A DNA stretch of 64,000 nt, taken from Lepidodermella squamata. Taxonomy: Eukaryota > Gastrotricha. This document shows, one piece after another, positions 1 through 12,453 of the stretch. Each line of letters starts with the position of its first letter. Position 1 is the stretch's first letter. A program made the position numbers and the translations under genes. The notes under the pieces were generated by a model that saw only the letters and a list, made by a program, of their open reading frames with translations, was not told the origin of the DNA and searched no databases. Location: the NCBI GenBank assembly GCA_047495785.1, contig JBLDXI010000007.1, positions 930,001-994,000 on the forward strand, given 5' to 3'.

Positions 1-889
1 TAAAAGTAGAAGATTTTTTTCGACAGCAAAATAAATTTAAAGCATCATACCTGAAAAGTGTGAATAATCTTAAGTTTGGAATCGAGGAAATAAACCGCTT
101 GATCCGATTCACCACCGGACTGAAAAAACATTTGCATTGGCAGTCGCAAGATATCAAAGCTCTATACAGATGAGGTACAAATCAAAGCGAAAAGCAGCAT
201 CCCAGTCAACAAACTTTTAAGCTGCCGATGGGTAGTTTCACAAGCCAGTAGTTTGAATCGGAATCCTCCTGAAAAGGGAAGACAATATCATCGTAGTCTA
301 TATCGGGCTCCAAGATTTCGGGGATAGCGTCAGGTACAGCTCTCAGAAATTCGTTCAAGCCGACATCTGAGTCTCGCAAGAGTTGGTAATCGTTTATAGG
401 GTCGATTAGCCTAGCTCGGCCAGTATCTCCAGCACGAATATCGGGAACGTAAATTAGCACAGAGCCTCTACCGAACGCCATGTCCAAAGACAGCGTCCGA
501 AACATTCGCTTCGTTTTCAAATCATTCCGAAATCGAATTAAATTAGCACTGTCCCTCAAAAATGACTTGCACGCATCGGCATCAAATTCCATCTGCAACA
601 GACCTTCCCAGAAGAAGTCTCTCTCAATGAAATTCCTCCACCTATAAAAATAATAACTTGCCAAAAGCTGCAATTTAATAAGACGTGTGACGATTTACTT
701 TTTACAAACTAGAGAGCAGCGCAGAAAAATGTCCCGATTTCTTAGGCACAGAAAAATCTTCCTGGTGACCTCAGGCGGTAGAGAAAACAGAAAATCGGTC
801 GGTTCTTCGACATGGGAGCGGCTTATCTTCGCCTGCGATGATTCTTGTTCGCTTTCAACATGATGATTATTACGTTTTTGAGGCGGCAT
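1..889 (-). CDS. F-box/ankyrin gene 1 (partial, 3' part outside window)
   Basis: This is the most downstream visible member of the minus-strand F-box/ankyrin array. Exon 1 (889-699, start MPPQKRN) carries the first half of an F-box (LPPEVTRKIFLCLRNRDIF) and ends in LVCKK. Exon 2 (641-215) begins WRNFIE, completing the F-box, and continues into the conserved linker. Exon 3 (161-51, begins SFDILRLPMQM) ends at a GT donor just inside the window. Introns are about 50-60 bp with GT-AG ends. The fourth exon and the ankyrin exon would lie left of position 1. By family the product should be an SCF ubiquitin-ligase substrate adaptor. Exon boundaries are inferred from splice sites and comparison with the paralogues in this window. 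Confidence 0.85.
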
Positions 890-1271
890 AATTCAATGAT
901 GCTCAAAATTCTAGGAGAAAGGCATTATTTGACGAAATTATAATTGAGCCAGATCACGAAGTATTCTTCATTGGAAAGCTCAGTGTTTTTCAACAAATTC
1001 ATCATCAAAAATCGAAATTTACTAAAAAAACCAGGTGAAACATCAGACAGGAAAATGGAAAGAAGAGGGAACATGATTCAATTTTGTAAAGGAATAAAAA
1101 TGAAGAAAATTATTTTTGGCGCCAAAAGAGCGAAGAGCTCGTTTCGATGCAAAAAAAATCTGTAATTTTATGATAAGAATACATCGCTACAAAATTTGGC
1201 AATGAATTACAGTGCAAACATTAACAAAACAATGGGTATGTGATGCGTTAAAAAAAAGAATAAAGATCTAT
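890..1271. other. intergenic, no gene seen
   Basis: This 380-bp AT-rich spacer separates the start of gene 1 from the stop of gene 2. The short open frames here are poor in complexity and have no paralogue elsewhere in the array. It must hold the gene 1 promoter and the gene 2 3' end, but no clear motif was recognised. Confidence 0.5.
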
Positions 1272-3500
1272 TCAAAATTTGGAATTATGTCTCGAAATCT
1301 TTTTCGATTTCTTATTCAACAAATGAGCGAGTTCGCTAAACGGGTCGTCCAGCTCAGCGTAATCAAGAGCCGTGTATCCGTCCGAATCTTTCAAATTCTT
1401 ATTCGCACCGTGCCTCAACAAAATTTCAACGGTTTTCAAATCCTTTCTTTTAACAGCCGAAATTAAGGCGGTCGTCATCGATCCGTCCTGGCGTATGTAA
1501 CGCATATTCGGATCGAGATCAGCCTCGAAAAGCAGTTCCAGTCGACCGCGATTAGGCGCATAATCAATAACACTTCTGCCTTGGTTATTGATGCGGGCAA
1601 AATCAGCTCCATGATCAATCAACGCCCGCAAAGGGCCCTTGGTTTCATGAGTTATAGCTCGCATCAACAGGGTTTTGCCACGACTGTCGCACTCGTTTAT
1701 ATCAGCACCATACGCCACCAGGACTGAAACTACTCCTTTTCGAAATATAGGTCCTTGACGGAAAAGAGCGGTGTAAAGATAAGACCGGCCTTCAGGGGTG
1801 TAACCATTCGGGTCAACGCCTCGTTTCATGAAAGTTTTCACGACATTTCTCAGTCCGTTTTGCAACGCGTATATGAAGTAACTCAGGTCAAAAGGAGCGC
1901 CATTCTGCAACAGGATTTCGATGATTTGCCGATTATCACGGCGAATGGCGTGCATCATTGGGCCCTCGTAGTGATGGTACGCCTTTGGATCGTCACAACG
2001 TTCGTCGTCTATTAGCTTCTCAACTTCACTGCCTCGCAGCAGATCGGGATCTTGTTCAAAAACCGCTTTGATTTGCTCGGTGTCCTCTTCCCAGATACTT
2101 AGGCCTAATTCCATGATCTCAAAAAAAAACAAAGAAAATTGAAAATAAAAAATTTGAAATGCAAAAATATTGAAGTTGCGAGACGCATAAAAACGCTACC
2201 CTCAAAAAATGAAGAGTATACGGCAATTTTCCCAGATAGCCCAGCCGGACACTAGAAAAGCACCTTATGAATTTTGAAATCGAAATCTTTCAAGGGTTTA
2301 CAAGATAGATGTGAATTTAACGTGAAGCAATGCGAAAGGCTACTTTCCCTCACTTATTTTTAGGGGAGATTAATTTTTTTTACTCATAGAAGACAAAATC
2401 AATATAAGGTATAAGGGGTCAAATCTTTGCACCCAGTTCTTACCAGTTTGTTCGCTTTAAACAAGCTCGGGAATACTGCACGGATTTCGAGACCCCAAAG
2501 CTCGGCATTCGACGCTAAATATCTGGCACCGGCAGGGTAATCGTCCACCGTAACGATTTTCTGCGTAGGCCCAAAATTAGCTGCCAATGGGAACTGTAAA
2601 ATTAGAAAGAAATTGACATTTCAGGAGAGCGGCAAACATTCAGTAACGACACCTGAACAGTTCGGATGATTTTTAGCTCGGAATCCAGAAAATGAACAGA
2701 TCGATCAGTGTCCTCTGCCCAGTCAACATAAATTTGTATCGGAATCCGCAGGAAGTCAAAAGCCTAAAAATAAGCTGTTAATAATCTGACAAAGATGACC
2801 AACTTTAAATCTAGCCAACCGGTAGGCTGCCAACCGGCAGTTTTAAAAGCCAGCAGCAGCAAGACCATTCGTCTTCCTCGAACGAAGTCGGAAATTTATA
2901 GAAATTACAATTAGTTTCCATGATTTTCGGAATAGCAACCGGAACAGCATTCAAAAACTCATCCAGGCGAACTTTTGACTCCCGCATCAGTTCACAATCA
3001 ATGTCAGGGTCGACCCTCCGCGGTGGAGCTGTATGGCCAGCCCGAGTATCGGGCACGTAAATTGGCGCAGCGTACTTGTCCCGCATATCCATTTCAGTTA
3101 TAGTCCGAAAAATTTGCTTCGTTTTCAGGTCATAGCGGAAACGAGCTAGATTATTCTTCTCTCTCAAGAATAGCCTGCAGGCATCGGTATTAAATTCCCA
3201 GAGCAACAGACCCTCCCAAAAACAGTCACTCTCAATAAAATTTCTCCATCTATAGATTTAAAGCAAGCTTGTAATAGACTGAAATTTAGTTGAATAAGCA
3301 AAATTTCACTTTTTACAAACCAGAGAGCAGCGGAGGAAAATGTCTCGAGTTCTCAGGCGCAGTAAAATCGCCCTTGTGACTTCAGGCGGCAGAGAAAAGA
3401 AAAAATCGAATGGTTCTTCTTCTCCTGCTGAGCGGCTTTTCTTTGGTAGCGATAGATCTTTTTCGATTTTCTCAGCATTTTTGCGCTTTTTCGGCAACAT
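1272..3500 (-). CDS. F-box/ankyrin gene 2
   Basis: This is a complete family member. Exon 1 (3500 to about 3310, MLPKKRKN) carries the F-box N-half; exon 2 (about 3250-2820) the F-box C-half and linker; exon 3 (about 2765-2654) starts AFDFLRIPIQI; exon 4 (about 2598-2447) contains VDDYPAGARYLAS and VFPSLFKANKL; exon 5 (about 2120-1272) holds roughly six ankyrin repeats, with motifs such as EGPMMHAIRR, LVAYGADINECD and GYTALDYAE. The intron before the ankyrin exon is about 330 bp, long for this array, with no obvious insertion. By family it is a nuclear or cytosolic SCF substrate adaptor: the F-box binds Skp1 and the ankyrin repeats would bind a target. No disabling change is seen. Confidence 0.85.
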
Positions 3501-3712
3501 ACGACAGTAATTTTCAAAATTCTAGTAAAAAAATCAAGTTTATTTGAGGAAATGATGAAATTCTTGTGTGTAAACACTCTTAAACAAGAATCAAAACCGA
3601 CAAAATCTTGAAGTGCAACAAATAATCAAGTCAAACAGAGTAGAATGGAAAGACGGAAAAAGTTGAGTTTGGCCAATTTTAGAAAAATGAAAAATGTTAT
3701 TAACCGACTTTT

Positions 3713-5725
3713 TTATCGGCACCTATCCATAGCACTTTTCAAATGAGTCACAGCAAAACCGTTAGGAAACAATTTTTCCGCATGATCGAGGGCTGTTAGG
3801 CCACTAGAGTCCTTCAGCTTGGCATTAGCTGCGTAATCCAACAACAGCTTGACGGTTTTCGCGTCACCTTGCTTAGCTGCAGCTATCAATTTCGTACAAG
3901 TCGTCCCATCATCGTCGACATATCGAATGTTAGGGTCAAGACCGGCATGGAAAAGGTCGTCAAGTCGATTCAACGGCGCGAAATTCAGCACGTTTTGGCC
4001 CTTTTTATTTGCTTTTCTAAGATCAACCCTGTAGGATAGCAGCAGTTTAAGAGGCTCTTTGATGTTGAACGAAACAGCTTTCATCAACAACGTATTGCCG
4101 TCTTCATCGTAACACGAGTTGACGTCAGCACCGCCGGCTACAAGAGCTGAAATGGCCGACCTACGAAATCCGCACCAATTTTTCTGATCGAAAAGAGCCA
4201 TGTATAAATAAGGCTTGCCACCAGGAGTCGAGCCATTAGGATTAACGCCACGAGCTAGGAAGATTTTAACAACATCACCAAATCCCATTTCCAAGGCGTA
4301 GAGAAAGTAGCCGTGGTCCAGCGGAGCGCCGCGTTGAATCATAGTTTCGACGATGGGTCGGCTATTTCTCGCCAGGGCGTGAATCATTGGGCCATGCCGG
4401 TGCGAGTAATATTCCGGGAATTTAGAGTGGCAATCCCTGTTGATAGGTTCAACTTCGGACGAGCGTAGTAAATCAGGGTCTTGGGCGAAAATTTCGCTGA
4501 TATTTGGCTTCGAAAGGCAGCAAATGGCTTTGCAAAGATCCATTCGCTAAAAAGAAATCAACTACTCTTCATGACTCGAATATATAGCCAAAAATGCATC
4601 ATCTAGTGATTCCAATTAATTTCCCGGAATTATGTTGATTCATCTCTCATTAGCGACCGAATTTTAGAAAAATTACTTACCAATTTATTAATTTTGTATG
4701 AACTCGGAAACACCGCTCGAATTGTCAACCAGCAAATTTCGGCATTCGAAGCAAGAAATCGCGTTCCAGACGGGTAATCGGTGACATTGATCAAAGCTTG
4801 ATCATTTTGAACTGTTCCGTCGTAATGAGCATTAACAAGAGGGAACTATTCGAGAAATTGTAATGCTGAGAAGTATTTATATTGAAAGCTATTTCATACT
4901 TCAAAAGACTGAATAATGTTCAAATTCGCGTCCAGAAAGTGAATAGATCGATCTGGTTTAGTAGCAGATGTCGAAAACATTTGCAACGGAATCTTCAAGT
5001 AATCGAACGCCTGAAAAAAACATATTTCCATATAATTCTTTAAATTGTCATAAGAGCCGGGTAAACCTCTCTGCTTCTGATCGGCAACTTAAGCAGCCAA
5101 CATTTGAAGCGATCATTTTCATGACTGGTGATAAGTCTACAATTTTTATCCGGATTCATAATATCTGGTAAAGCTATCGGCACAGCTTTCAGAAATTCGG
5201 CCAATGAAACTTTCGCAGGCCGAGCATATTTATGCTTGTCCTTCTCAGGGACAACCATAGGCGGTTTCGTTTCACTTGGATGATCGACAGGAACGTAAAT
5301 AGAAATCGTATCTTTACTTTCGTCACGTGGCAGATTGAGAAAATTGGTTCGGAAAATTGGTTTGGTTTTCAGGTCGTATTGAAATCGATGAAGGGCTCCT
5401 TTATCGCGCAAAAATAGCCTGCATCTATCGGCCGGAAATTCTCGCTGAATGAGACCCTCCCAAAAGAAGTCACTTTCGAGAAATTGTTTCCACCTATATC
5501 AAAAAATTAGTAAAGAATCGCCAAAAGATAAATTGCCTACTGTTTGGAAACTAGTGCGCAGCGTAGAAATAAGTCTCGATTTCTCAGGTAGAGGAAAATT
5601 TGCCTAGTTATATCAGTCGGTAACGAGAATAACAGCTCGTTCGTGATTTGTTCGCAATTTCGAGATTTAACAGGCGGCGCTTCATCCGCGATTGGATCGA
5701 CATTTTTTCGTTTGCGAGGTGGCAT
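3713..5725 (-). CDS. F-box/ankyrin gene 3
   Basis: This is a complete paralogue. Start MPPRKRKN at 5725 is chosen because the same (M)xPRKRK start recurs in many family members; an in-frame ATG lies five codons upstream. Exon 1 carries LPTDITRQIFLYLRNRDLF and ends LVSKQ. Exon 2 (about 5490-5060) contains the linker and ends KLPIRSREV. Exon 3 (about 5010-4905) starts AFDYLKIPLQMF. Exon 4 (about 4845-4682) contains VTDYPSGTRFLAS. Exon 5 (about 4546-3713) has ankyrin repeats ending GLTALDHAEKLF. The spacer to gene 2 is about 210 bp. The same SCF-adaptor role is inferred. The linker in exon 2 is more divergent than in neighbours. Confidence 0.84.
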
Positions 5726-6700
5726 CAAATGTAATATCAATAACCTTTAAAATAAAATGGTGAATATATAGTAAGGCTTGAATAGTTTCCTGATTCACGC
5801 AGAATAAGGTGTAGAAAATAATTTCCAAAGAAGGATTCCTTTCTAGTGAATGTAGAAATCTTTCGTCAAGCTTTATTTACACATGCTGTTACCTCCGCGT
5901 ATTGAGCCAAAATTAGGTACCGTACGTAACGCTTGTTAAATTTAAACAATCCGCCCTCACCTCACTTGCGCTTTCATCTAGGAAGGTTGAGAACCATTCT
6001 GTTACGATCATCTGGACTCCCAACATGAGCAAATAGGTATCTCGTATCTCATATTCCAGAATATACCTGATTTTTCATTTTCAACAAAATTAATCAAGGT
6101 GTCTATTAAAATTCACTTCGAGACCACACTAATTCCCGTTAACCTGAAATAAAATTGCTTTAAATGTTTTGAATGTAACACCAAGCTAGTTACGCACTTC
6201 GGAAATTGAAAAGTGAAACAATCGTCGCCTCCATTGAGCTCAAAGTTTAGGTTACATTATGTTATAAAAATGCGTTGGGCGTTTCAAATTAGCGGAATTT
6301 TGTTAATCGAGTTTGGATGAATTCACATTTCATTATCATGAGTATAAACAAATTCCAAGGCTTTCCGATATTTCATAAGGTGTGAAAAATCCAAACTTAC
6401 CCATACCTTCAACCATTTTTATAAAATTAAGGTAGAATGTTGAGATTTAAAAATTTACACGGCTATCGAAAACCGACGTCCTCTCATGTCCCAAAAATTT
6501 CGAATTCCTTCGCTGATTTCCTCGACTTGGAGGTTGTTGTGGTTCTAATTCATGTGATGATGTGAATCGGTGAATTCGATACGTTTTTACTTCAAAATGC
6601 TAAAACAAAAACAAAACACTGCTGACGGCGACGAGGGAGCAAAAACAAATCATTATCCAGCGACATTCACAGTCCGGTTGAATTGGCACTGGTGCTGTGT
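5726..6700. other. intergenic, about 1 kb, no gene seen
   Basis: This AT-rich stretch lies between the gene 3 start and the gene 4 stop. No open frame with family resemblance, tRNA or long repeat was recognised. Confidence 0.5.
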
Positions 6701-9700
6701 CTAATAGAAATCATGACCAGCCTTCTTATACATAGCTTGCCGCTTTTCATCACAACAATACAAATGCTCCACTGTAAGACCATCCTTGCTGACTATATTG
6801 ACATCCGCACCCCTCGCCAGCAGAATTTTCAGCGGCTCAACCCGCGGAAAATTGTTAGATCTCATCAGCAGCGTATAACCATCCTCGTCCACTTCGTTTA
6901 TATCAGCCCCAGCATCTATCAACGCATTGGCAGAAGCAGTGCGATATGGCTGGCCTTTCATCTGACCAAACAGGGCCCCTTCCAGCAGAGACTTACCACA
7001 AGGCATTTTCGCATTAGGCTCCCCGCCGTTAGACAGGTACAATTTCACAGCGTCGACTAAGCCGAATTTGACTGCTAGTGACGCATGGCTTGAGTCGATT
7101 TTTGCGCCGTGGCCCAACAACGCTTCAATCACGGCTTTATTGTTGAGACGGACAGCATGTGTTATCGGACCATCATCGGGCCATATGTGGTAGGGTTGTA
7201 TCATCATCACGAAATCGTTGTCCTCGGTGTTGTACTGCACAGACTCAGACTCGTTTCTCCGAACTAGATCAGGGTTTTCTCGCAGCATCTCAAGGACACC
7301 AGCCACGTCATCGCCGCAGATGTACTGGTTTAGTAGAAAGCGCTAAGAGTACATGAATTATATATGCCGCATTCATTCATTTTTCAAATATTCTCCCGAA
7401 ATCAGTTTAATCTGCCGTTATAACTAGTCAAATTCCAATACTGAAAATCGTGAAGTTCAAAAGCTCGGGCTAGTATTCGAAAATATTAGAAATTTTGCTT
7501 CTCAATCTAAAAATCTGATTAAAGCTTATTAACGTAAAAAATACTCGCAGAAGGGATTACAAACTCAACAACAAGAGACGCAACAAAAATAAAAAAATTT
7601 AATAGTCAAGAAATTACAAATGCCACGAGAATAAAAATCGACAATAATTTTGAATAATCGAGAAAAATTTGGTGCAACCGGGTAAAATACCGAAAATTAC
7701 CGAACCATTTGGAATAGGGTTAAGGTGGATTCACTAATGTGCGACAGGTACGACAAGTGTCGTACTGTCGCAGCTCTGTCGCATCAAATCCGCGGACGAC
7801 AGCCGAGGGATAGTCACAGTCGTATGCGCACAAAACAATGACACGCGCGGGCGCTGAGACAGTGTCGCGCGCGGCTGATTTTTATATGAAAGGAAACCAA
7901 ATTTGCAAAAAACTTGTCCAATTAAGTTTTTAACCAGAAAAATCGTTATTTTCGACATCAGTTACCCTATTTCCGTGTATTTTCATCGAAATTTGATAAT
8001 TTTAATTATTTTCACCTAGCACGGCACCACCTCGCGGATTATTGAGGGCGCTAACAACTTTTTTATTTAAATTTATTAAGGAAGAAATTCGTAGTCATTT
8101 GATAAAGAATTGTTTCAGTTTTAATTTGGTATAAAAGCCGCCATTGTTTTCGAAATTAGCAAAAAGACATTTTAGTGCGCGCGGCCACCGTTTTGTTAAA
8201 AATTTTGATGTGGTGTTTCGCGCCTTAGAGTAATGGTGCGTTGTCTATTTCTCCAGGTTTCGCGCACAAGTCCACTGTTATACTTCGATTGCGCGCTTGA
8301 AGTGGACCGAACTAGGACGTTGTTTTACCTGCTGTCGGACGATTCTAAGCTGTCGTGTCGCACACGCGAAATTCCACCAAAATCGCGCGTGCGATGCGAC
8401 AGGCCAGGTCCATGCGACAAAATCCTTTCTTAGAGTGCGCGCGCCCTAGTCGAATCTTGTCGCACGCGCACATTGTTCTCTGACTAGCGTTTATGAACAC
8501 TCGGCGCGACTGTCGTACGAAACGCTGATGCGACGGTACGACGCGCGACAACGTCGGATAGTATATGAACAACGATGCGATTTTCGCACCCGACAGTGCG
8601 ACGGTCGTATGCGAAATATTCGTATCCGAAAATTCGCACATTAGTGAATGCACCTTTATGTCGGACAGTTTACATTTTTTTGAGTGAAATCGCCCGTAGG
8701 AGATGCTCCCCGTATTTCGAATTTAAAATCAAAATAATATTTTGGCATAAATTTGCAAAACTAGAATATGGGACACGCGGCATTTGACTGCGGCTATTTA
8801 TATCCCTCTACTAAAATCATGATAACCACATAATTCCAGGAAACGCACTTGTTCGTTCATTTTCAAAAGACTCGGAAAGACGAAGCGGATTCTCCAGCCT
8901 TTCAAATGGCAACTCCAAGCCAGAAATTTCACTCCAACAGGATATCTATTTGTCGACAAAAAGGCGTCGCGGACTTGATTTGACAACATGGCTTCACCTA
9001 AATCCAAACAGGAAATCTAAGAAAAATTATTTCGATTTTCGAGTGATTATTCGATTGGAATTACCTCCACCTGGTGAATTACTTCAAAATTTTCATCTAG
9101 CATGTAAATAATGCGATCACAGCCCCACATTGTAACGAATAACTGAAGAGGCATGCGAAGACTGTCGAAAGCCTGAAAAAATTAGTAATTAATTACAATT
9201 ACTTGCCGAATGTTCGACCTACCTCGGGGCACGGAAGACTCATGATAATAAAACGATCGCTAAAATCGAATTTGACCTTTTTGCGCAATTTCTCTTCAAA
9301 TTTAAGCTGAGGATAGTTTTTCGAAAGAAAATCTATGCCTTCTTTGATTTCGCGCAATTGGGCGGTGGAACTTATATTTATTTGATTTGCCTCATCAATC
9401 TCGAACTGTTGGTTGGCCCGGAAAAACTCACTCGACTTCAACGCAGATCTCAGCTGAGAAAGCGCAATTTCAGATCGCAAAAATTGCTCGCTTCTCTCAC
9501 CCGGGAATTCACGAGCAACCAATCCATGCCAGAAGACATTGCTATTGAGAAAATCGTTCCATCTAAAAAACAAAAATTTTAGTAAGCATGTATATGAGAG
9601 TTAGCCAAGTATTACTTTTTGCAAACCAGCGTGAAAGTCCGGAAAATATCCCTGTTTCGAAAGTAAAAGAATATGACCTTTCTAACCTCCGACGGTAACG

Positions 9701-9800
9701 CGAAAATTAAATCGAACGGAGGTGGCTCGACAACGGATGATGACTTTGCCGTCGGAAAATCAATGCAGCCAACTTCACACTTTCGTTTACGAGGCCCCAT
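6701..9800 (-). CDS. F-box/ankyrin gene 4 (intron 4 interrupted by a transposon)
   Basis: Start MGPRKRK is at 9800. Exon 1 (to about 9614) carries LPSEVRKVIFFYFRNRDIF; exon 2 (about 9563-9220) starts WNDFLNSNVFWHGL; exon 3 (about 9172-9065) and exon 4 (about 9000-8852) encode the linker with LLKMNEQ at the end. The ankyrin exon (7343-6701) begins RFLLNQYICGDD and carries about five repeats (GPITHAVRLNNKAVIEALL, LIDAGADINEVDEDGYTLL). The ankyrin part is about 60 residues shorter at its C-terminus than in genes 2, 3 and 7, and gene 5 shares this shorter form. Intron 4 is about 1.5 kb because a 933-bp TIR element sits in it (7723-8655). The exons are intact, so the gene may still be functional if the intron splices. 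Confidence 0.8.
7723..8655. mobile_element. Non-autonomous TIR element (PIF/Harbinger-like MITE) in an intron
   Basis: The 22-bp terminal inverted repeats at 7723-7744 and 8634-8655 differ at one base; they start AGGTG and end CACCT. The element is flanked by TTA at 7720-7722 and 8656-8658, a 3-bp target duplication typical of PIF/Harbinger elements. The 933-bp body is rich in CGAC/GTCG subterminal repeats and is more GC-rich than its surroundings at both ends. It has no transposase-like open frame, so it would need a transposase supplied in trans. Superfamily assignment rests only on the TSD size and TIR. Confidence 0.82.
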
Positions 9801-10138
9801 CCGGGCTAAAAATCTTTCAATAAAATGTACGCTCACTAATTAAAAAATTTAACCAATAAAAATGCTCTAGAATTTCAAGAAAAGTTAATTTTCGGATGAA
9901 TGGGAACCCTCCAGTAGGGAAGCCTCGCTGTTCGTTTCGAAAAGTTGGATTCCAGCATGAAGAAAAAAATCAAGTTGAACTTTTCCACACCGCTTTAGGC
10001 ACAACATAAAATAATATGCAAATTTCCCAGAAAAAAATCCAGCCTAAAAATCGACCCTGAATATCATTATTGCGATATAAAATCTAGAAAAAACAATCAT
10101 ATAATTTGATCATAAATCAAAGCCATTCATTATCATTA

Positions 10139-11823
10139 TTATCCAGATATAATTCTCATAACGCTCACCGGTCGAGATGGTCTCGGCTTATCGGCTTGAT
10201 GGTCAACAATACCATGACCTGCCTTTTGGAAAATAGCCCTACGGTCCTTGCGCTGAATGGGACACTGCAGTACCGATTGACCTCGACTATTAACTATATT
10301 AACATCAGCACCGTTCGCCAGCAGAATTTTAAGTGGCTCCGCCCGCTTAAAATCAACAGCTTTCATGAGAAGAGTTTCGCCGTACCTGTCCTTTACATTG
10401 ACATCAGCCCCAGCGGCTATCAAAGCTGTAACAGGCGGCATAGAAAAAGGTACCCCTTTCACCAGTCCGAACAAGGCGCCGTGGAGGAACGAATATCCAC
10501 ACGGCATTTTCACATTAGGATCCCCGCCCTTCGATAGGTAAATTTCCAAAGCGTCGAAAAATCCTAACCTGACAGCTAGAGATACGTGACTCAAGTCGAG
10601 TTTAGCGCCGTGATTCATCAACGCGTCAAACATGGCTTTGTTATTCCACTGAATGGAATGGGCCAACGGGCTGTCATCGGGCCAAATATGGCGGTATCTG
10701 TTCATGTTTACGGCCGAACTACAGTAGTCAAGGTACTCGGCTTCACCCCTCCGAACCAGGTCTGGGTTTTCACCCAAAATCGCCAGCACTCCAGCCAAAT
10801 TATTGACGCAAATGCGATTGATCAGTTCATATCGCTGAAATTGACAAAAATGATGAAAAAATAATGATAGAATTTTAGGAACGAACCTTTTCATTAATTC
10901 TCAAGAGGTTTGGGAACACGAAGCGAAATTTAAGGTCGTCCAACGAGCACTTACAAGCTAGAAATTTGACTGCAGCAGGGTAGTCATTGCTCCACAAAAA
11001 GTTGGCACGGCCTCGATACGACGAGGACGTAAAACGGGGAACCTACGTAAAAATTAGATAAATTGACGCGATTGATCGATAGAAGTCTACCTTACTCGAT
11101 GAATCACTTTAAAATCGCCATCAAGCAAGTAAACATCAGAGTTGTAAGTATTATTTAATAGCTGAAGAGGGATTCCGAGGCTGTGGAAAACCTGAAGAAA
11201 TGTTTAAATAATTATTAACAAATTGAGAAATCGGGTCACCTCAGGGCACGAAAAATTCATCAATATGAAGCTATCAGATTTGAAGAAGACCCGCCTTCGC
11301 ATTTTCTCCTCAGCTTTCCATTGAGGATAGGTTTTTGAGATAAAACCTAAACATTCCTCGACATCGCGCGATTTGTAAGCTCCAGTTATATCGGTGTAAT
11401 TTTCCCGCTTGGCATCGAGAATTTTGTTTGCCCGACAGAACTCATTCGACTTCAACGCAGCCTTTAGTTGTGGAATGGCAGTTTCAGAATGCAAAAAAAA
11501 TTGCCTGCCTTTTTCACCCGGGAATTCCCGCAAAATTAGCGTTTGCCAGAAAACGTCGCCATCAAGAAATTCATTCCACCTTAAAAAAATGAGAAGAGAA
11601 TTGATAGATTTCACATCTGAATGACGAAAAGCGATAACTTTTTGCAAACCAATGAGCAAACCAGGAAGATATCTCTGTTTCGAAGGTACAGAAATAGCGT
11701 TCTTCTAACGTCCGGCGGCAACTCGAAAATAAAATCGAAAGGAGCCGACTCGGTGACGGATGATGACTTTGCCGGCGAAAGATCACAGTCGTTAATATTG
11801 GATTTTCGTTTACGGGGTCCCAT
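10139..11823 (-). CDS. F-box/ankyrin gene 5
   Basis: Start MGPRKRKSN is at 11823, with an alternative in-frame ATG at 11841. Exon 1 has LPPDVRRTLFLYLRNRDIF and ends LVCKK. Exon 2 (about 11580-11232) starts WNEFLDGDVFWQTLI. Exons 3-4 (about 11195-10890) encode the linker. The ankyrin exon (about 10834-10139) starts RYELINRICVNN and contains DSPLAHSIQWNNKAMFDALM and LIAAGADVNVKDRYGETLL. It is most like gene 4: a shorter ankyrin domain and RRxEAE/HIWPDDxP motifs. Its 5' end and upstream 160 bp lie in the left arm of a 471-bp inverted duplication, so an antisense-oriented copy of its F-box exon lies about 0.5 kb upstream. Confidence 0.85.
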
Positions 11824-11983
11824 TTCAGCACATTGGTACATGTCCAAAGTAAGGAGGCACTTGAATTACAAATAGGAAAAAAACAAGTAATTCAATTCGC
11901 TGAAGAACGGTAAAATTCATCGAAATAGCATAGAAAATTATTCGACATTACTGATTTGAAACTAGTGACAAAAGTGATGAAAA
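11513..11983. repeat. Left arm of 471-bp near-perfect inverted repeat
   Basis: This arm covers the start of exon 2, intron 1, exon 1 and about 160 bp upstream of gene 5. It is the reverse complement of 12454-12924, with one mismatch noticed (near 11910). Arm length is identical on both sides, with no indels. Confidence 0.95.
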
Positions 11984-12453
11984 AAGCCCAATGAGCCCAG
12001 TGGTCATCATTGGCCATATTTTTATTGCTATAGCTATACGGCCTATGCAATCTGATTAATCTGAGTAATCTGGCTGGTATTAAGTCATTTTAACTTGGTC
12101 GCTCGGCCAAGACATCAATAAATTCATTCATACCTAAATGCGATTTGTCATTTTACTCGTGGCGAAAACAAGTGATAGTATAGTTGTTATTTTGCTTCGT
12201 CGTGTTCAATCAAACACTGACTGCTTATAAATACGAGGCAAAAGTCTTGACGAGACAGGTCAGGGAAATCAAAATTATGCTGTAAGTAATAACGAGCGGC
12301 TTTCTCAGTCTCTGTGCGATATAGCTGCCGGCAAATCGACCGGAAATCACACAAACAATTGACATAATTACACATTTTCGGGATTCTCAAGGCAGCTTTT
12401 GGCATTCGGGAATAACTGGTCGATTTGATTTTCAGTTGTTACTCCAATATTGA
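11984..12453. other. Spacer of the inverted repeat (470 bp)
   Basis: This unique sequence lies between the two arms and is almost the same length as an arm. A minus-strand open frame of 72 codons (12405-12187) is present but has no recognised domain; it could be a fragment brought in during the rearrangement. If both arms are transcribed together this segment would form the loop of a large hairpin. Confidence 0.6.

Noticed and set aside
8233-8653. Open frames on both strands inside the TIR element
   Set aside because: Short, Cys/Arg/Ser-rich from CGAC repeats, no transposase motifs.
11621-11875. 84-codon plus-strand frame, identical to one at 12562-12816 on the minus strand
   Set aside because: Antisense shadow of the F-box exon; the identity comes from the inverted repeat.
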